Origin: Luzula sylvatica
Taxonomy: Eukaryota; Streptophyta; Magnoliopsida; Poales; Juncaceae
Direction: 5' to 3'
NCBI GenBank assembly: GCA_946800325.1
Contig: OX326958.1
Span: forward strand, 3,358,001 to 3,422,000
Length of the DNA: 64,000 nucleotides
This document shows, piece after piece, positions 1 to 12,117 of the stretch. A program made the position numbers and the translations under genes. Position 1 is the first letter of the stretch; the number at the start of each line of letters is the position of its first letter. The notes under the pieces are model-generated. The model searched no databases and was not told the DNA's origin. It saw nothing but the letters and a program-made list of their open reading frames with translations.

Positions 1-87
1 CTCATGAAAAACGTTACAAATCCAATCTGAAATTTTTTAAATTTATTATAGGGGCATATTTGATATTTTAATGTTTTGTAATCTTAC

Positions 88-1124
88 CACCCAAAGGAGG
101 GTTTTAGGGTTTCGAGTGGTGATATTATCGGTGACGAGTTTAAAACCCTGATGAGCATCGACGATCTCTACTATAGTCATTGCACCGAGTAAAAAAAATA
201 CAATTTCGCTAACTTCCGAATTTGCCCTTGCCAACTCATTCACCGCTATTTCCGTCGATGGCGCCTGTTAAAAATCTCAAAAGGGTATTATCGTCCATTC
301 GAATAAATTTAATGCTGTGATTAGTTACTTACCCCAATGCTACGAATGACCCATAAAGAAACGGCCATTATTAAACCAACGCCGCTTTTATTAAATGCGA
401 GAGATTCTTCGAATATAATACCGGCGTAACCGAGTGCGAAAACAAAAATCATAGCCACGTTCTGTTTATAACAAAATTAATATAATTTTGAAAAAATTGG
501 AGGGTTTATTTTGAAAATAAGAACGGACCTGGTTTGCAGCGACCCAAGAATGGTTGATTGCAGCGGCTCCGGCGAAAGCGAATGCGAAAATAGTTAACGC
601 TTTGAGTATATCTGTTTTGGGTTGATAATTTGCTTCGAAATATTCAGAGCTGACATCATCGACTGAGCATAATGGATCGCAATTGTTCCCAGATGAATCC
701 ATTGTCTGAGAAATTATTGATTGTAACATCACCAAATTAGTTATAATTTCGTAAGATTGGGTGTGATATGGAGCAATTTGGGTCTAATTTCACGAATCGA
801 AAGAGTGGACTTTTAATAAAATACGTTTAGATTTGATACTGAGTGATTACAACGAAGTTTAGAAGATGGAAAAATGAGAACCTCGTAGTCGCGGGGTTCG
901 GTGCCGTCGGATGAGAGAGAAGAAGAGCTCTTGGACTTCTCTTCGACCCTTGTGAGGAAACCAATCTCTCGCCATTGTTTCAAGCTGGGTTTCTTGATGT
1001 ACGGAGTTTTTAAGGCCACAGTCAGAGATGGGAGAACTGATTGGCGATGATGCCTGAGAGGAGAGGAGAGGGTTTTAGAGCTGAAGAGGTTTTGAGAAGA
1101 GAGGAGCTGGCTTGAGTACGCCAT
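88..1124 (-). CDS. NHD1: Chloroplast Na+/H+ antiporter NHD1-like, 5' part (partial gene)
   Basis: NhaD-family sodium/proton antiporter; plant NHD1 sits in the chloroplast envelope and exports Na+ in exchange for H+. Four phase-0 exons are read on the minus strand: 1124-882, 705-529, 461-333 and 264-88, each with canonical GT-AG borders, giving 242 residues. Residues 1-~70 are Ser/Arg rich and acid poor, as expected of a transit peptide. Then come LCSVDDVSSEYFE, a hydrophobic helix (ALTIFAFAFAGAAA), and the conserved block from ALGYAGIIFEESLAFNKSG through VSEIVFFLLGAMTIVEIVDA and HQGFKLVTDNITTR, which identifies NhaD. The donor at 87/86 (GTAAGA) opens an intron that runs off the left edge, so the C-terminal two thirds is missing from the window. 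The start is the first ATG before the transit peptide. No lesion is visible. Identification rests on motif recognition. Confidence 0.88.
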
Positions 1125-1913
1125 TGGAAGGAAGAGATGGATTCTCTTCTCTCACACTGAGAAGTGACAAGGAGAGACCTTTTTGCTTGTAAAGATACCT
1201 TGACAAGATCATTTTTTTTCTTCCCAATTTTTTTTTTCCTAATTTTGCCCTAAAAAACTAATAAAATCCATAATGTTAGTAAGTTAGTATCCATAAGCAT
1301 AAATACAATAAATTAAGTAAAAATGAAATCAATATAATAGTTACTTAAATTAAACTTTGAAATATCAATAATCCATAATGTTAGTAAGAGTTAGTAAGTT
1401 AGTATCCACAACCTTGAAATATCATGAATATCTTTAAATTAAATTTTTAGTTAATAATTGGTTAATTTTTTCGTTCAAATTTTTTTTTCGTTTTATCTAT
1501 ATATCAATATAAAAGTTACTTAAAATTTTGAAAACAATATTAATTTTATCAATGATTTTTGAAAAAGATTATAAAATAGAATTGACAATATTTAATTTTA
1601 TGGTTTTCAATATTATTTGAAGTACAAATTATTTGTTATCATAAAAAAAAAAAAAAATTAGATAATTGACATATTATCAACGAAAAAAATGTTGATGATA
1701 TTTAAATGATATAATATGGGTATATATATGATATTTTAAGAATTTTATAAAAATAACCAAGATATTTGAAAGGTTTTGAAAATGTATTTATGACATTTAA
1801 AGGATTTTGCAAAGATATTCGTGAAATTTCACATTATCGAAGAGTATATGTGAAATTATGTTGTTCTACATAGATATACGTGAAATTACGTCTAATACAA
1901 ATACCAACCTTTA
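1125..1913. other. Upstream region of the antiporter; AT-rich, no gene
   Basis: The first ~75 bp are purine/pyrimidine-mixed 5' UTR of the antiporter gene. Beyond about 1200 the sequence becomes strongly AT rich. A short motif (CCATAATGTTAGTAAG) occurs at about 1268 and again at about 1371. Around 1700-1900 it resembles the degenerate 'gatatttGtgaaat' repeats also seen near 49.7 kb. No coding potential seen. Confidence 0.6.
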
Positions 1914-2225
1914 TTAGTAGCATTTATTAATTAATATTCACATGATCACGCATGGTATGTTGAAAAATCAACATTACTTATTTTCATCTTTTCTATAAAA
2001 AATCCATTTGTTTTGAGTTTTCGTTTTCATAGGGAAATCGTCTTGAGTTCCGCTTAAGGTAGATTGTTTATCTTTCACATAAAACTTTAAACACAAACTA
2101 TGGAATGATACGTTGAAAAAATAACTTTGTCAAATATAAATTTGACTAATTGAACTTTTATAAAATGTTATAATAATAATATTTCATTAACAGTACATTT
2201 TATAACTTTTAGCATATTTATTTTC
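1914..2225. repeat. Dispersed repeat R, copy 1 (uninterrupted form)
   Basis: About 310 bp that recurs, diverged, at 42983-43846 (there split by a hAT element) and in part at 48001-48215. Shared landmarks are GTAGCATTTATTAAT, TCACGCATG, TAGATTGTTTA and TATAATAATAATATTTCATT. This copy shows the pre-insertion state at TCACGCATG. Function unknown; probably part of an old transposable element. Confidence 0.7.
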
Positions 2226-2243
2226 ATTTTCTTTTTCTTCTTC

Positions 2244-3420
2244 TTTTTTTTTTTTTTTTTTTGAAAGAAAAGCTTGCTTTTCTGGTTTTATATTTCATTT
2301 GTACAAAAAAAAAGTTGTTTTACAATGTACGAAATATAAAGATGTTACCCTAACCGACTACCTCATAAACTAGATTGGTGTTACCCTATGAACTTAAAAC
2401 GAAGCCTAGTTGGTCATATTGCACCAGATCGTAGCGTCTTGAATGGCTTGTTGTACTATTATTCCCGCTGCAAATTCATGGAATTGAAAGATCTTACGGA
2501 TTACGATTTTTTTCTTTTCATATATTCCAATTTGTTGCCATCACCAAAGTCCCAAATCTTACGGTTTATTTTTCCTAATTTCTTCCTAGTGTTGTGGCAT
2601 TATTGGAAAGTCTCTTCCGTGTTCGGCCATTTTATGGGCGCGTTGAGTGATGAGTGTATGCCGGTCCATATTTCTTTCGTGTACACACACAATCTATCAT
2701 AATGTGATGTCTTGTCTCGAGTACTTGTGAGCGAAGCGCACATAGTTGATTGTGGGTCCAACCCTTTTTTTGAAGCACGTCCGTCGTGCTGATTCTTCAG
2801 TGCATGGTTAACCACATAAAGAATCTCATCCGCATTGGGGTTCTTGTGTGCCAAATGGTGTTTTGCCAAGGGTTGGTCACCGCCGGATTGACGAGAAATT
2901 CATAGGCCAATTTTGTTGTGTAGTTACCATCTTTGTTTAATAACCAAGTTTTGACACAAGTTTCTTCGTATTGTGTGTACACATTTTGTATAGGGGTAAT
3001 AAGTCAACTAGTTTCTTTACTAGGGGGGTTATTTCGAAATCGGTATGCTCGCCAATTCCTCGGCCGATCGTGCCCCATACATCATTGTTACGTGGTAATT
3101 CCATAAATTGTTGTTGCCGTGGTCCATTTTCCAAAGAAATTTAAGTAATAAAACTTTATTTAGTATGTTGAGGTCGGTTATACTTATACCCGATCCTCCG
3201 ATCTTTTTGGGGAGACAAACGATTGTCCAATTGATAAGACATTTGATTTCCTTAGTCGTTTCTTTTCTCGGCCATAGAAAATCTCGTATTAGCTTGTTTA
3301 TTTTGTTGAGAACCCATTTTGATAATTGTATCGTTTGAATCATTAAAAACGGATAATGCATTGAGTGTTGCCTTTATTAACACTAGTCGACTCCCGAATG
3401 ATAGAAATTTGTCCTACCAT
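2244..3420 (-). mobile_element. LINE (non-LTR retrotransposon) 3' relic
   Basis: Translations of the minus strand give the C-terminal part of a plant L1-type reverse transcriptase ORF2: WTIVCLPKKIGGSGI with NKVLLLKFLWKM (after the palm domain), then a zf-RVT region with IWHTRTPMRMRFFMWL and CVYTKEIW. Frames change near 3130, 2980 and 2870, so it is decayed. The T run at about 2247-2262 on the plus strand is the poly(A) tail of the minus-strand element, marking the 3' end. The reverse transcriptase and endonuclease domains are absent: a typical 5'-truncated insertion. Plus-strand open frames here are shadows. Confidence 0.82.
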
Positions 3421-4060
3421 TATTTGATAAGAAATAATATAATAAGCAAAAGTAATAATTTTATATATTATTTGATATATTTAGAATTGGTACGAATCAA
3501 AAATATTATAATAAGCACAAAAAAGCGCAGCTTGGTACCAATCAAAACTGTTATAATAAGCCAAAAAAAATAATAATACCAGCTCAGGCTAACAAAAAGT
3601 ATTTGTGTGAATAGTATTTTGTTAACAGTAAAATTATAGTATACAAATTATTTTTATTAATACGATAAAAAATTCAAATATTTTATTTAGAACACAAGAC
3701 ATATGTCAATTATATTTATTAATACGATGAAAAATTCAAATATTTTATTTAGAACACAAGACATACGTCAAATAAAATAAAATTCCAAAAAAAAAATAAA
3801 AATAAAAAATGAACAGTACCGGGACGAACAGTACAATAGTGAACAGTAACGGGATAAACAGTGTCGATGAACAGTAAAATGGTGACGTGGCCTCACCATA
3901 TGTCAAGTATTCAAAAATTAATGGGAGGGGAGATTGGACCAAAAAGAAGAACACCTATATACAATAGACTCAATTTTAGACAACCCAATTAACACACCAA
4001 AAAAACAAATACCGAACTAATAAATGTTTTTTCTGAAATGAGGTGTGTCATGTGTGCGCC
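3421..4060. repeat. AT-rich intergenic stretch with a 62-bp tandem duplication
   Basis: A 62-bp unit at 3661-3722 is repeated with few changes from 3723 to about 3775 (both contain AGAACACAAGACATA). From about 3809 to 3880 the motif GAACAGTA recurs five times with variable spacers, ending in GGTGACGTGGC, a pattern common at plant MITE ends. No gene seen. Confidence 0.6.
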
Positions 4061-4069
4061 TTGATTTTT

Positions 4070-4239
4070 GAGTAATGATACAGACCACACTTTTTTCCCA
4101 CGAATTGACCACACCCTGCCACGTGGCAGCCAACTATTGGCTGCAGCTAAAGTGGTGGAAAGCTGCAGCCAATAAATGGCTGTCACGTGGCAATTCGTGG
4201 TCAATTCGTGGGAAAAAAGTGTGGTCTGTATCATTACTC
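4070..4239. mobile_element. Mutator-type MITE, 170 bp, with 9-bp TSD
   Basis: The first and last 43 bases are perfect inverted repeats beginning GAGTAATGATACAGACCACA. The 9-bp direct repeat TTGATTTTT flanks it at 4061-4069 and 4240-4248. The interior continues the stem with GCCACGTGGC and GCTGCAGCCAATA arms, so nearly the whole element folds into one hairpin. A 9-bp target duplication is the signature of Mutator-superfamily transposition. Confidence 0.9.
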
Positions 4240-4248
4240 TTGATTTTT

Positions 4249-4414
4249 CATGTCATTTTCTCTTTAGCATTCAAATTCAAATAAACGTCATTTTCTCTTT
4301 ATCATTCAAATTCACATTTGCCTTGATTTTTCATGTCATTTTCTCTTTAGCATTCAAATTCAAATAAACGTCATTTTCTCTTTATCATTCAAATTCACAT
4401 TTGCCTTGATTTTT
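4249..4414. repeat. Two tandem copies of an 83-bp unit
   Basis: 4249-4331 and 4332-4414 are apparently identical. Each contains two related ~38-bp halves (GTCATTTTCTCTTTAGCATT and GTCATTTTCTCTTTATCATT). Each unit ends CCTTGATTTTT, the sequence into which the adjacent MITE inserted. Confidence 0.9.
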
Positions 4415-6400
4415 GTTGCAAATAGCTCAATTTGATTGGTCATCTTATCTCCAAACAAAAATATTTACATACCATAATAATACGACAAATTATTTAAATT
4501 ATCACTTTTTTCTTTCTTGCCTCCTTATCTCCCAACAAAATATTTATATACCATAATAATATAACATTCTAAATTATTTAAAGTTAAGAATTTTTTATTT
4601 TTAAACTAAATTGTTTATAAAAAATCAGTTATTCAAAGTATCAGTATGAAACTAGAATATAATAAAAATTTATACTAGCATACAAATCAACAATTTTATC
4701 GACATGGGTTTATCAATATATTTGAAATATGCAATTAACATGTCAATTCACATGAATATATTAATTACTCAGAGAGAAATATATAATAGCATACAATCAA
4801 CATGTCATTCAAGTCCAAGTTCACATTGGTCATTGGTCATGATTATACGTCCTCATTCCTCACATAAGAATAAGAGGGAACACAAAGAATGTAAAGTAGA
4901 CCCTAACGAATTATCGGTTCTTTTCGTTCTTACCTCGTACTCTCCTAACAAAACATTTTTGACCATAAACGGAGAGGGCTCCTGTGTTCTCGATATATTT
5001 AATGTCTATGAAAATATAACCCATAATTTCTTACGGTATATAATTTTTTTGTACTTCCATAATCAACCAACTAAATTATAGTTTCATTGATTTTTCCTAA
5101 AAAGTATTTATATACCTGAATAATATAACAAATTATTTAAATTATGACTTCTCTCTTTTTATTACCTCCTTCTCTTCAAACATGACCGGCTCATGTGTAA
5201 GATCCATGAAAACCGAAGAGTTCGGATCCAAATTTTCGAAAATGATATATCATGTTAAAATTAAATATAATTACAACAACATAACTACAAAATAATAAGA
5301 AGTGTTATGGTTTATTTGTTAGCACACATACCTATTTTTGTGAGAAGAAATTGGTCGAACGATATTTGAACCTTGGAAGTACAAGAAAAATACAAGAGCC
5401 TTAATCAATAATTCACACAATCACATGTAACGCGTTAGTCTATCTTAACAATTAATTTAAATTATTTTTAAAAAAAGCTGGCTTCAGATCCTTAAACTGA
5501 CTTCAGTCAAGGAAAAAAATAGTATAATACAATCAACATGTTTATTAACATGGATTTGTCAATAATTTATCAATAAAACTAAAATATAGAATTAACATGT
5601 TACTTAACAGGAATATGTGAATTATGTTATGATATGGAGATTTTTGAAAATCCAAAAAATTTGGAAAATGAAAAAAAAGAAATTTTTGAGAAGATAAGAA
5701 ATCTCTCAATATATTAGTATTATCATGATTAAATGGCAATTAAAACAATGAATATTTTCTTGTATTTCGTGAGCTTGACTATAAATAGAGAGACTACGTT
5801 AAATTTTTATTCATTCCAACAAATACCAATAATTATATTTATCTTTTCTCCAAATATAGTAAAATAATTTGAGCGTCATTGACGGTGATTTTTTTCCTTC
5901 GGAATTTTCACGTAAAATTTGTGTGTTTGTGTGTTATTTTGTGATTGTTTGAATTAGGAGCACAGTAAATTGTCTCATTTATTGAAATTGTTTTTTTTTT
6001 CATGTTAGTAATGAAGTGCAACATGTATATAATAAATTTAAATTTTTTTCTATTTGTATATTAAAGTTCTTAGATTGTTTAAATAATAAATTTAGAACAA
6101 TTCAATTGTGTATAAAATAACTTTAAAATACGGCGAACTACGGGTAATTTTTCTAGTTAAAAACTAGTTAAGATAAATTTGTAAAAATGTATTGTGTACA
6201 GAAGAAACCAGTACTGAGTTCTAAATTCAAGTCAAATCTCCAAAAAATTGCCAAGAACATCACACTCGTAAAATTGTGAAGCTAACAAAAAATAACGAAT
6301 CAGAACACATAAAGCACTTAATTGACCCACTAATTATTTGACTCGCATGGCACAACGCATCCAACCAACCACTCGTAAAATTACCAATTTCCTTCCATAA
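4415..6400. other. AT-rich intergenic region; possible Copia LTR relic at 5780-5990
   Basis: A ~100-bp block near 4440-4585 (TCCCAACAAAATATTTATAT, ACCATAATAATA) recurs within itself and again near 5095-5180. Around 5781 there is CTATAAATAG, followed at about 5910 by TTTTCACGTAAAATTTGTGT, a string often seen in the R-U5 part of plant Copia LTRs. No LTR ends or target duplication could be placed. The open frame at 4704-5081 matches nothing recognisable. Confidence 0.3.
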
Positions 6401-6416
6401 GGTTTAGGACAATACC

Positions 6417-6424
6417 TATAAATA
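6417..6424 (+). promoter_or_regulatory. TATA box of P450 copy A
   Basis: TATAAATA 89 bp upstream of the ATG at 6513, in the context ACAATACCTATAAATAGTCC. The same box and context occur upstream of copy B. The upstream motif CCAACCAACCACT (about 6361-6373) is also shared. Confidence 0.8.
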
Positions 6425-6512
6425 GTCCCCATACACCTCTTCAAGAACAACACAGTAACACACAAGCTACACTCACACTCACGCTCACACTTACACACAA
6501 ATTAGAACATTA

Positions 6513-8443
6513 ATGGAGTTCATACCACCAATATGGGCAATGAACTACTTGGCAATAATCATCTCAACAATCCTCCTCCTTAAATCAATCTCTTACTTCA
6601 GTCGTCGAGTCAAATACAATCTTCCCCCTGGTCCTAAACCGTGGCCTATAATCGGTAATTTAAACCTAATTGGTTCCCTCCCTCACAGATCGCTTCACGC
6701 TATTTCGAAGAAATATGGTCCACTCATGTACCTGCGTTTCGGCTCTCAGCCTGTAGTCGTTGGTTCATCAGTTGAGCTGGCAAAATTCATTTTGAAAACA
6801 CATGACGTGTCGTTCATCGCTAGGCCCAGGACTGCGGCGGGGAAATACAGCACGTATAATTACTCCGATATAACTTGGTCTCAATACGGCTCGTATTGGC
6901 GCCAAGCAAGGAAGATTCTTTAGTGCGAAACGGCTAGAGTCATACGAATATATGCGTGTCGAGGAGATCCGTACGCTTCTCAGAGACATTTTCGAATCGT
7001 CGGGAAAGGTGGTGAATTTGAAGGATCATCTGACGACCGTCAGTCTGAACGTGATATGCAGAATGGTGTTGGGAAAGAAATACTTGAACAAGACCGAGGG
7101 GGCAATCGTCACGCCAGAGGAGTTCAAATCGATGCTCGATGAGTTGTTTCTTCTCAATGGAGTGTTGAATATAGGCGATTATATACCGTGGTTGGATTTT
7201 CTCGATTTGCAGGTTTCTTTTTCTTCTTGCCAATATATATATGTACAACTCGTAACATTTATGATATTTTCTCGATTTAATTTACAGGGTTATGTCAAGA
7301 GGATGAAGAAACTAAGCAAGAAGTTTGACCGGTTTTTGGAGCATGTTTTGGACGAACACAACGAGATGCGTCACAAGGATGGTGAGGATTTCGTGGCGAA
7401 AGACATGGTAGATGTGTTGTTACAATTAGCAGACGATCCTACTCTAGAGATTGAACTCAAAAGAGATGGAGTTAAAGCTTTTACTCAGGTAAACTATAAT
7501 TGGTTGATTATTGATATTTTAAGTTCTCTTACGGACTCTTGTCAAAGACTTGTTTCATGATCGTTTCATGGTCATAATTAGATTGTTTTGGCACAAAATA
7601 ACAAAATATACCAATTTAGTAAACAACAAAAGATACAATATATACCAATAAAAAAGATCGGTTCATTTAAGTTTTCACCCCCTCATGTTACAGGACATAA
7701 TAGCGGGCGGAACTGAGAGCTCAGCCGTGACGGTGGAATGGGCTCTTTCTGAGCTCCTGAAAAAACCTGAAATCTTAGAAAAGGCGACTGAGGAACTTGA
7801 CAGAGTAATCGGACGAAATCGTTGGGTCGAGGAGAAGGAAGTACACAAACTTCCTTACATCGAAGCAATCATGAAGGAAACAATGCGTTTACATCCAGTT
7901 GCCCCCATGCTCGTGCCACGAAAATCGCGTGAATTCGCTAATTATAACGGGTATTACTTCAAATGATGATATTTTACTCTAGTTATAACTTATAAGATGG
8001 AAATAAATAACTTATAAGTAACTTATAAGGTGGACATAAATAACCCTTGTTAAATTATGGTATATAATAGGTATGATATACCAGTTGGTACGCTCGTTTT
8101 AGTCAATGTATGGACCATCGGGCGGGACCCCGCAGTTTGGGACAAGCCCGAGGTGTTCGAACCCGAGAGATTTATCGGGAGCTCGATCGATGTCAAGGGT
8201 CAAGATTACGAGTTGCTACCATTCGGTTCAGGAAGGCGAATGTGTCCTGGATACAATCTAGGTTTGAAGGTGATCCAGATCAGTCTAGCCAATTTGCTAC
8301 ACGGGTTCGAGTGGAAGCTTCCAGAAGGAATGGATCCAGCCGATTTAAGTATGGAAGAGATTTTCGGGCTATCAACGCCGAAGAAGGTTCCGTTACAGGC
8401 CGTTGCGAAGCCGAAGCTTCCAGCTCATCTTTATGGTGCTTGA
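6513..8443 (+). pseudogene. CYP92-like cytochrome P450, copy A (14-bp deletion frameshift)
   Basis: Four-exon P450 of the CYP71 clan: exons 6513-7212, 7288-7488, 7694-7950 and 8071-8443, all with GT-AG introns at exactly the positions used by copy B. Exon 1 is 700 bp against 714 bp in copy B: 14 bp (GTGCATCATGGAGC) are missing at the 6916/6917 junction, replacing KMCIMELFSAK by KIL and a TAG at 6921. This is the only lesion seen. Downstream everything stays open: AGGTES I-helix motif, KETMR (ExxR), PERF and FGSGRRMCPG haem loop. The N-terminal anchor and PPGPKPWP hinge are also intact. About 91% identical to copy B over the first 134 residues. It could yield a 136-residue N-terminal fragment only. 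Recent loss is inferred. Family placement is by resemblance (MELFSAKRLESYEY; FGLSTPKK C-terminus). Confidence 0.9.
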
Positions 8444-8856
8444 TTTTATTAGGGTTATATATGAATAAAATAATTATGGTGTTACTGCGGACTATTTGGT
8501 ATTGTATACGTATTAGATAATAAAGTGTGATTTGTTCCATTTTCATCTTCCTTATTATTTTATGTGACTATATAAAGGATATTTCATGAAGTCGGTATGT
8601 TCTTGTTATTGATAGGTTTGTTTTTTGATATTTTAGTTCCAATACTTTTGAGTGATTGTTTATCCGAAGTATATTTCGGAAGAAATGTTTTTTTTTAAAG
8701 AGTCTAGTTAATTAAATAACGAATTGTTAGGGTTTGTTAAAAGTGTTGATAATAGAAGAGGCTTTCTACCATGCCTTGACTTTCTTAATAACACGTTCAC
8801 CCGCTCAAGCAGCGAGTGTGAGAAAGCCTGCACGTAGTACATTTCATTCATATTTC
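8444..8856. other. 3' flank of P450 copy A; no further gene
   Basis: Probable 3' UTR directly after the stop, with GAATAAAATAATT at about 8462 and AATAAAGTG at about 8519 as candidate polyadenylation signals. The rest is AT-rich intergenic sequence. Confidence 0.5.
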
Positions 8857-9081
8857 TCCACACTTTCATGATGATATTATTTTGAAGATTAACCCACTAA
8901 TTACTCTCTCTCAATTAACAATTAATCCATATTTATTAATTTTTGAATATTTCTAATTAATTTTTAATTGATAAAAATCTTAATTACGTATTAAATTTTT
9001 ACTAACTATAAATTAATTGTTAATCCACTTTGTTAATGATGGATTGATTGAAAATGATAATGACATCATGAAAGTGTGGGG
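8857..9081. mobile_element. AT-rich foldback MITE
   Basis: Inverted ends TCCACACTTTCATGATG (8857-8873) and its complement (about 9064-9081). The interior carries further inverted TTAACAATTAATCC motifs, typical of the foldback family seen at six other places in this window. Confidence 0.7.
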
Positions 9082-10780
9082 AAGTGGGTGGGGAAGAGTA
9101 GAATATTCCATAATAGAAATAGTAATAGTAATAATATCGAATTATCAGGGAATTTAATTTGTTGGAGTTTGAAGTGTGAGTGTGAGATAAACTATCATAA
9201 AAATTTACAAAAATATAAGAACGAAAATATAAATAATAATTTCGCAAAAATCTACAAAATACAAATGAAAATATTTTGTTTTTAAAAAAAAATAAAGATA
9301 AAATAATTAAATATTTGTTCAAAAAAATGTGACTTATCATGTGTAAAATTAAATACAATAAACAATTAAATAAACAAATTTTTTTTTTTAATAATTTGGT
9401 TTACAACCTAATAAATGTGGCTCATCACCTAATATTCCCATATTTAATATGAAACTTTTCGATTTACTTTTGTGCTGTATTTTTTTTGCGCGGTATTTAG
9501 GGTGAGGTGGAATTGCAGTGGAAATCAGAGGTTTTGATAAACAAAATATGGAGAGAGAAAATGTTCTTGATGGACAAAGAAATAGAGCAATGAGAAAAAG
9601 AAATAACGAATTTAGTGAAAGAAAACAATCTTTTGCAAAGCGAGATACAAAGATTACAATAAGACCTCTCTTGCCTCACTTACAAAGCCAAAAGTCTCGA
9701 AATTCAAGTACCACACATAATTTCAAACATCTTGATCAAATTCAGGGTTTAAATTTTAATTTCATAATTATCTCTTTCAAAATCTCTCGTCCTAATTTGT
9801 ATATCATAAATGAATTGAGGAATCATAGATTTGATCATTCGATCAAACACTGAGTATCCATAATACTCCATTTTGGTTGAAAGTGTTCCGATTTACTAAA
9901 TATTTAATTTTGCCGAGAAGCGACAACATTCTTCAATTTTGCATTTTCAGGGAGGCGAAGAAAAGACGAGATATTGCACCGATCATATAGAGCTTTTCAG
10001 TTTTTTAATTCATCTTATCACGAATTTTTATGTATTACTACCTTTACCCTGCGTAATTGTGCGGGATTGTTTGGGTTTTATGTGTAATTTAACGTGTTGC
10101 ATGCAAGCGATATGGAATTGGTATTTATTCATTAATGATAATACAATTCAACTCGGACCTAAATAATTGTATGATATATGTTGGTTGCGCGCATAATATC
10201 AACAAATTATGAATACATCGTGCGTAACATGTAAGAACACAATACACAAAATATTAATATTTTACAATAAAATAACAGATAATATTACACAACTTTTAAC
10301 AATATGAAAAATATAAAAATTACAACAATACCAAATTTTAATTAATTCAATTATTAAAAAATTATGCAATAAAATGCGTCTAAAAGAACGAACACTTTTA
10401 TTCGGACATAAAATCAGTGACCATCGTGTCGTGTATCTGCCTCAGTAAATCATGATTTTTATAAATTTTAGAGCTAGAACTGTTTGAATTGTTCAAGACC
10501 CGACTGAACAATAACGTTCTTGTTGCATTTTTTTTTTATACATCATAGGTAAAATTAGAAAAACGAAATGCCTACAAAACTTAAATTATCATGTTCATGC
10601 GTACAAAATATGAAACTATGGCATATACTCTTAAAACTTCAAAGTTATAAACTGAAACGCCTACAAAACTTAAACTTTCTTGAACAAAAATTTAGAGCAA
10701 GCACCGTGACTTTCTTGAACAATTCAGATAATTCTTGTTTTAAAATTTGTTCATTTTTGTATACATTGTTGCCATTATAT
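9082..10780. other. AT-rich intergenic region with a dispersed repeat
   Basis: About 9190-9440 is recognisably similar, in the same orientation, to about 29735-29945 (shared ACAAATGNAAATATTTTG, GATAAAATAAT, TTTTTAATAATTTG). The open frames at 9518-9853 and 9939-10166 have no recognisable domains. No gene is supported. Confidence 0.45.
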
Positions 10781-10783
10781 TGA

Positions 10784-10885
10784 GGGTTTAGCGTCGAGGG
10801 TCTAGGGTTTGCGATTGGAGGATTGGGTTGCGAGCTAATGGTTAGGGCTCTGGGATGTAAGGTTTGGGTATCAAATCTAGGGTTT
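10784..10885. repeat. Degenerate telomere-like repeat tract
   Basis: Repeated variants of the plant telomere heptamer: GAGGGTTTAG, GAGGGTCTAGGGTTTGCG, GGTTAGGGCT, TCTAGGGTTTAGAG. Spacing is irregular, so this is a decayed interstitial tract or chance enrichment, not an active telomere. Confidence 0.45.
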
Positions 10886-10897
10886 AGAGTCCAGATT

Positions 10898-11475
10898 TTG
10901 TTGCGTATATCAATTCATCATATTTAATATCTCACCAAAGCAAAAAAAAAATCACTTGAATTTCACAACGCGCAAACAACGTTGTTACGTATACCAATTC
11001 ATAATATTGAATAATCCCACAAAGCAAAAAAAATCACTTGAATTTCACAAAGAGCAAACAACGATGTTGCGTATACCAATTCATCATATTGAATGTCCTA
11101 CGAAAACAAAAATTCACTTGAATTTCACAAAACGCAAACAACGTTATTGCGTATATCAATTCATCATATTAAATATCCCACAAAATCAAAAAATTCACTT
11201 GATTTTCACAAAACACAAACAAGTTAGTTACGTATACAAGTTCATCATATTGAATATCCCACATAAGTAAAAAATAATTTGAATTTCACAAAGCGCAAAC
11301 AACGTTGTTGCGTATACCAAGTCATCATATTGAATGTGCGACAGAAGCAAAAAATTCACTTGGATTTCGCAAAGCGCAAACAACGTTGTTGCGTACAACA
11401 ATTCATCATATTGAATATTTCACAGAAATAAAAAATTCACTTGAATTTCACAAAACGCAAATAAAGTTGTCGTGT
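10898..11475. repeat. Minisatellite, about 7 copies of an ~80-bp unit
   Basis: Each unit reads roughly GTTGCGTATACCAATTCATC, ATATTGAATATCCCAC, AAAGCAAAAAATCACTTG, AATTTCACAAAGCGCAAAC. Unit starts are near 10899, 10980, 11061, 11142, 11221, 11301, 11382 and a last partial unit at 11463. Copies are about 85-90% alike. An open frame through the array (10956-11270) is a by-product of the period and is not called. Confidence 0.88.
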
Positions 11476-12117
11476 ATATTTTAAAAATATGACGCGAAAC
11501 AAATAAATAACTGAAGATAATTGAACATAATAGAAATGAAGTTTATTGCATTTGTTAATCATTTAAGATGTGAAAAATACCCTTAGCTGCCAAAAGAGAA
11601 GTTAAAAATTGGTGAAGGCTATTAGTATATTAATTCGATTCCTTAGTGTAGGATATATTTTTCACTTTATTTGTCTGTAAGGTAATATATTAATTTTTTT
11701 TCCTTTTGTATTGAATAATAATAATATTATTATGAAATGGATTTTTGAATAACTCTATAAAAAAGGATCGAGTTAATACTATTGTAGTCATTATAATGAG
11801 GGAAATTTTCGAAAACCCCCTAACTTTTTTGGATATTAAAAAACAAATCTTACTTTTTGGATACTCCAAAAAAAATCGCTCTAACAAATTTTTTTGTTTT
11901 CAAATACTCTTTCCAATTTCATATTTAATAATTACAGAAATATTTTGTTATTTTTTAATTTTAAAAAATTTCATAATTTTTTTTAACATACAATAATTTC
12001 TAAAATGATAATATATATGCTATATATATAATTTTAATATTTTATTTATTATTTTTTATGAAACTAACATCAAATAATATTAAAAGAAACAACAATATTA
12101 AAAGAAAACATAGAAAA
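11476..12117. other. AT-rich intergenic region with a Mutator-end-like motif
   Basis: At about 11799 GGGAAATTTTCGAAAACCCC resembles the terminal sequence of the palindromic element at 37929-39001 and of the MULE at 61407, but no matching inverted end was found. The remainder is low-complexity A/T. Confidence 0.4.

Noticed and set aside
4704..5081. 125-codon plus-strand open frame
   Set aside because: No domain, signal peptide or codon bias, and the region contains dispersed AT-rich repeats.
8110..8520. Alternative frames over P450 exon 4 (both copies)
   Set aside because: Shadow frames of the haem-binding exon; the real frame carries FGSGRRMCPG.
10784..10885. Active or interstitial telomere array
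   Set aside because: Only scattered, irregular GGGTTTA variants; no run of exact heptamers.
10956..11270. 104-codon frame with repeated peptide
   Set aside because: It arises because the ~80-bp minisatellite has a unit length close to a multiple of three over part of the array; no gene-like features.
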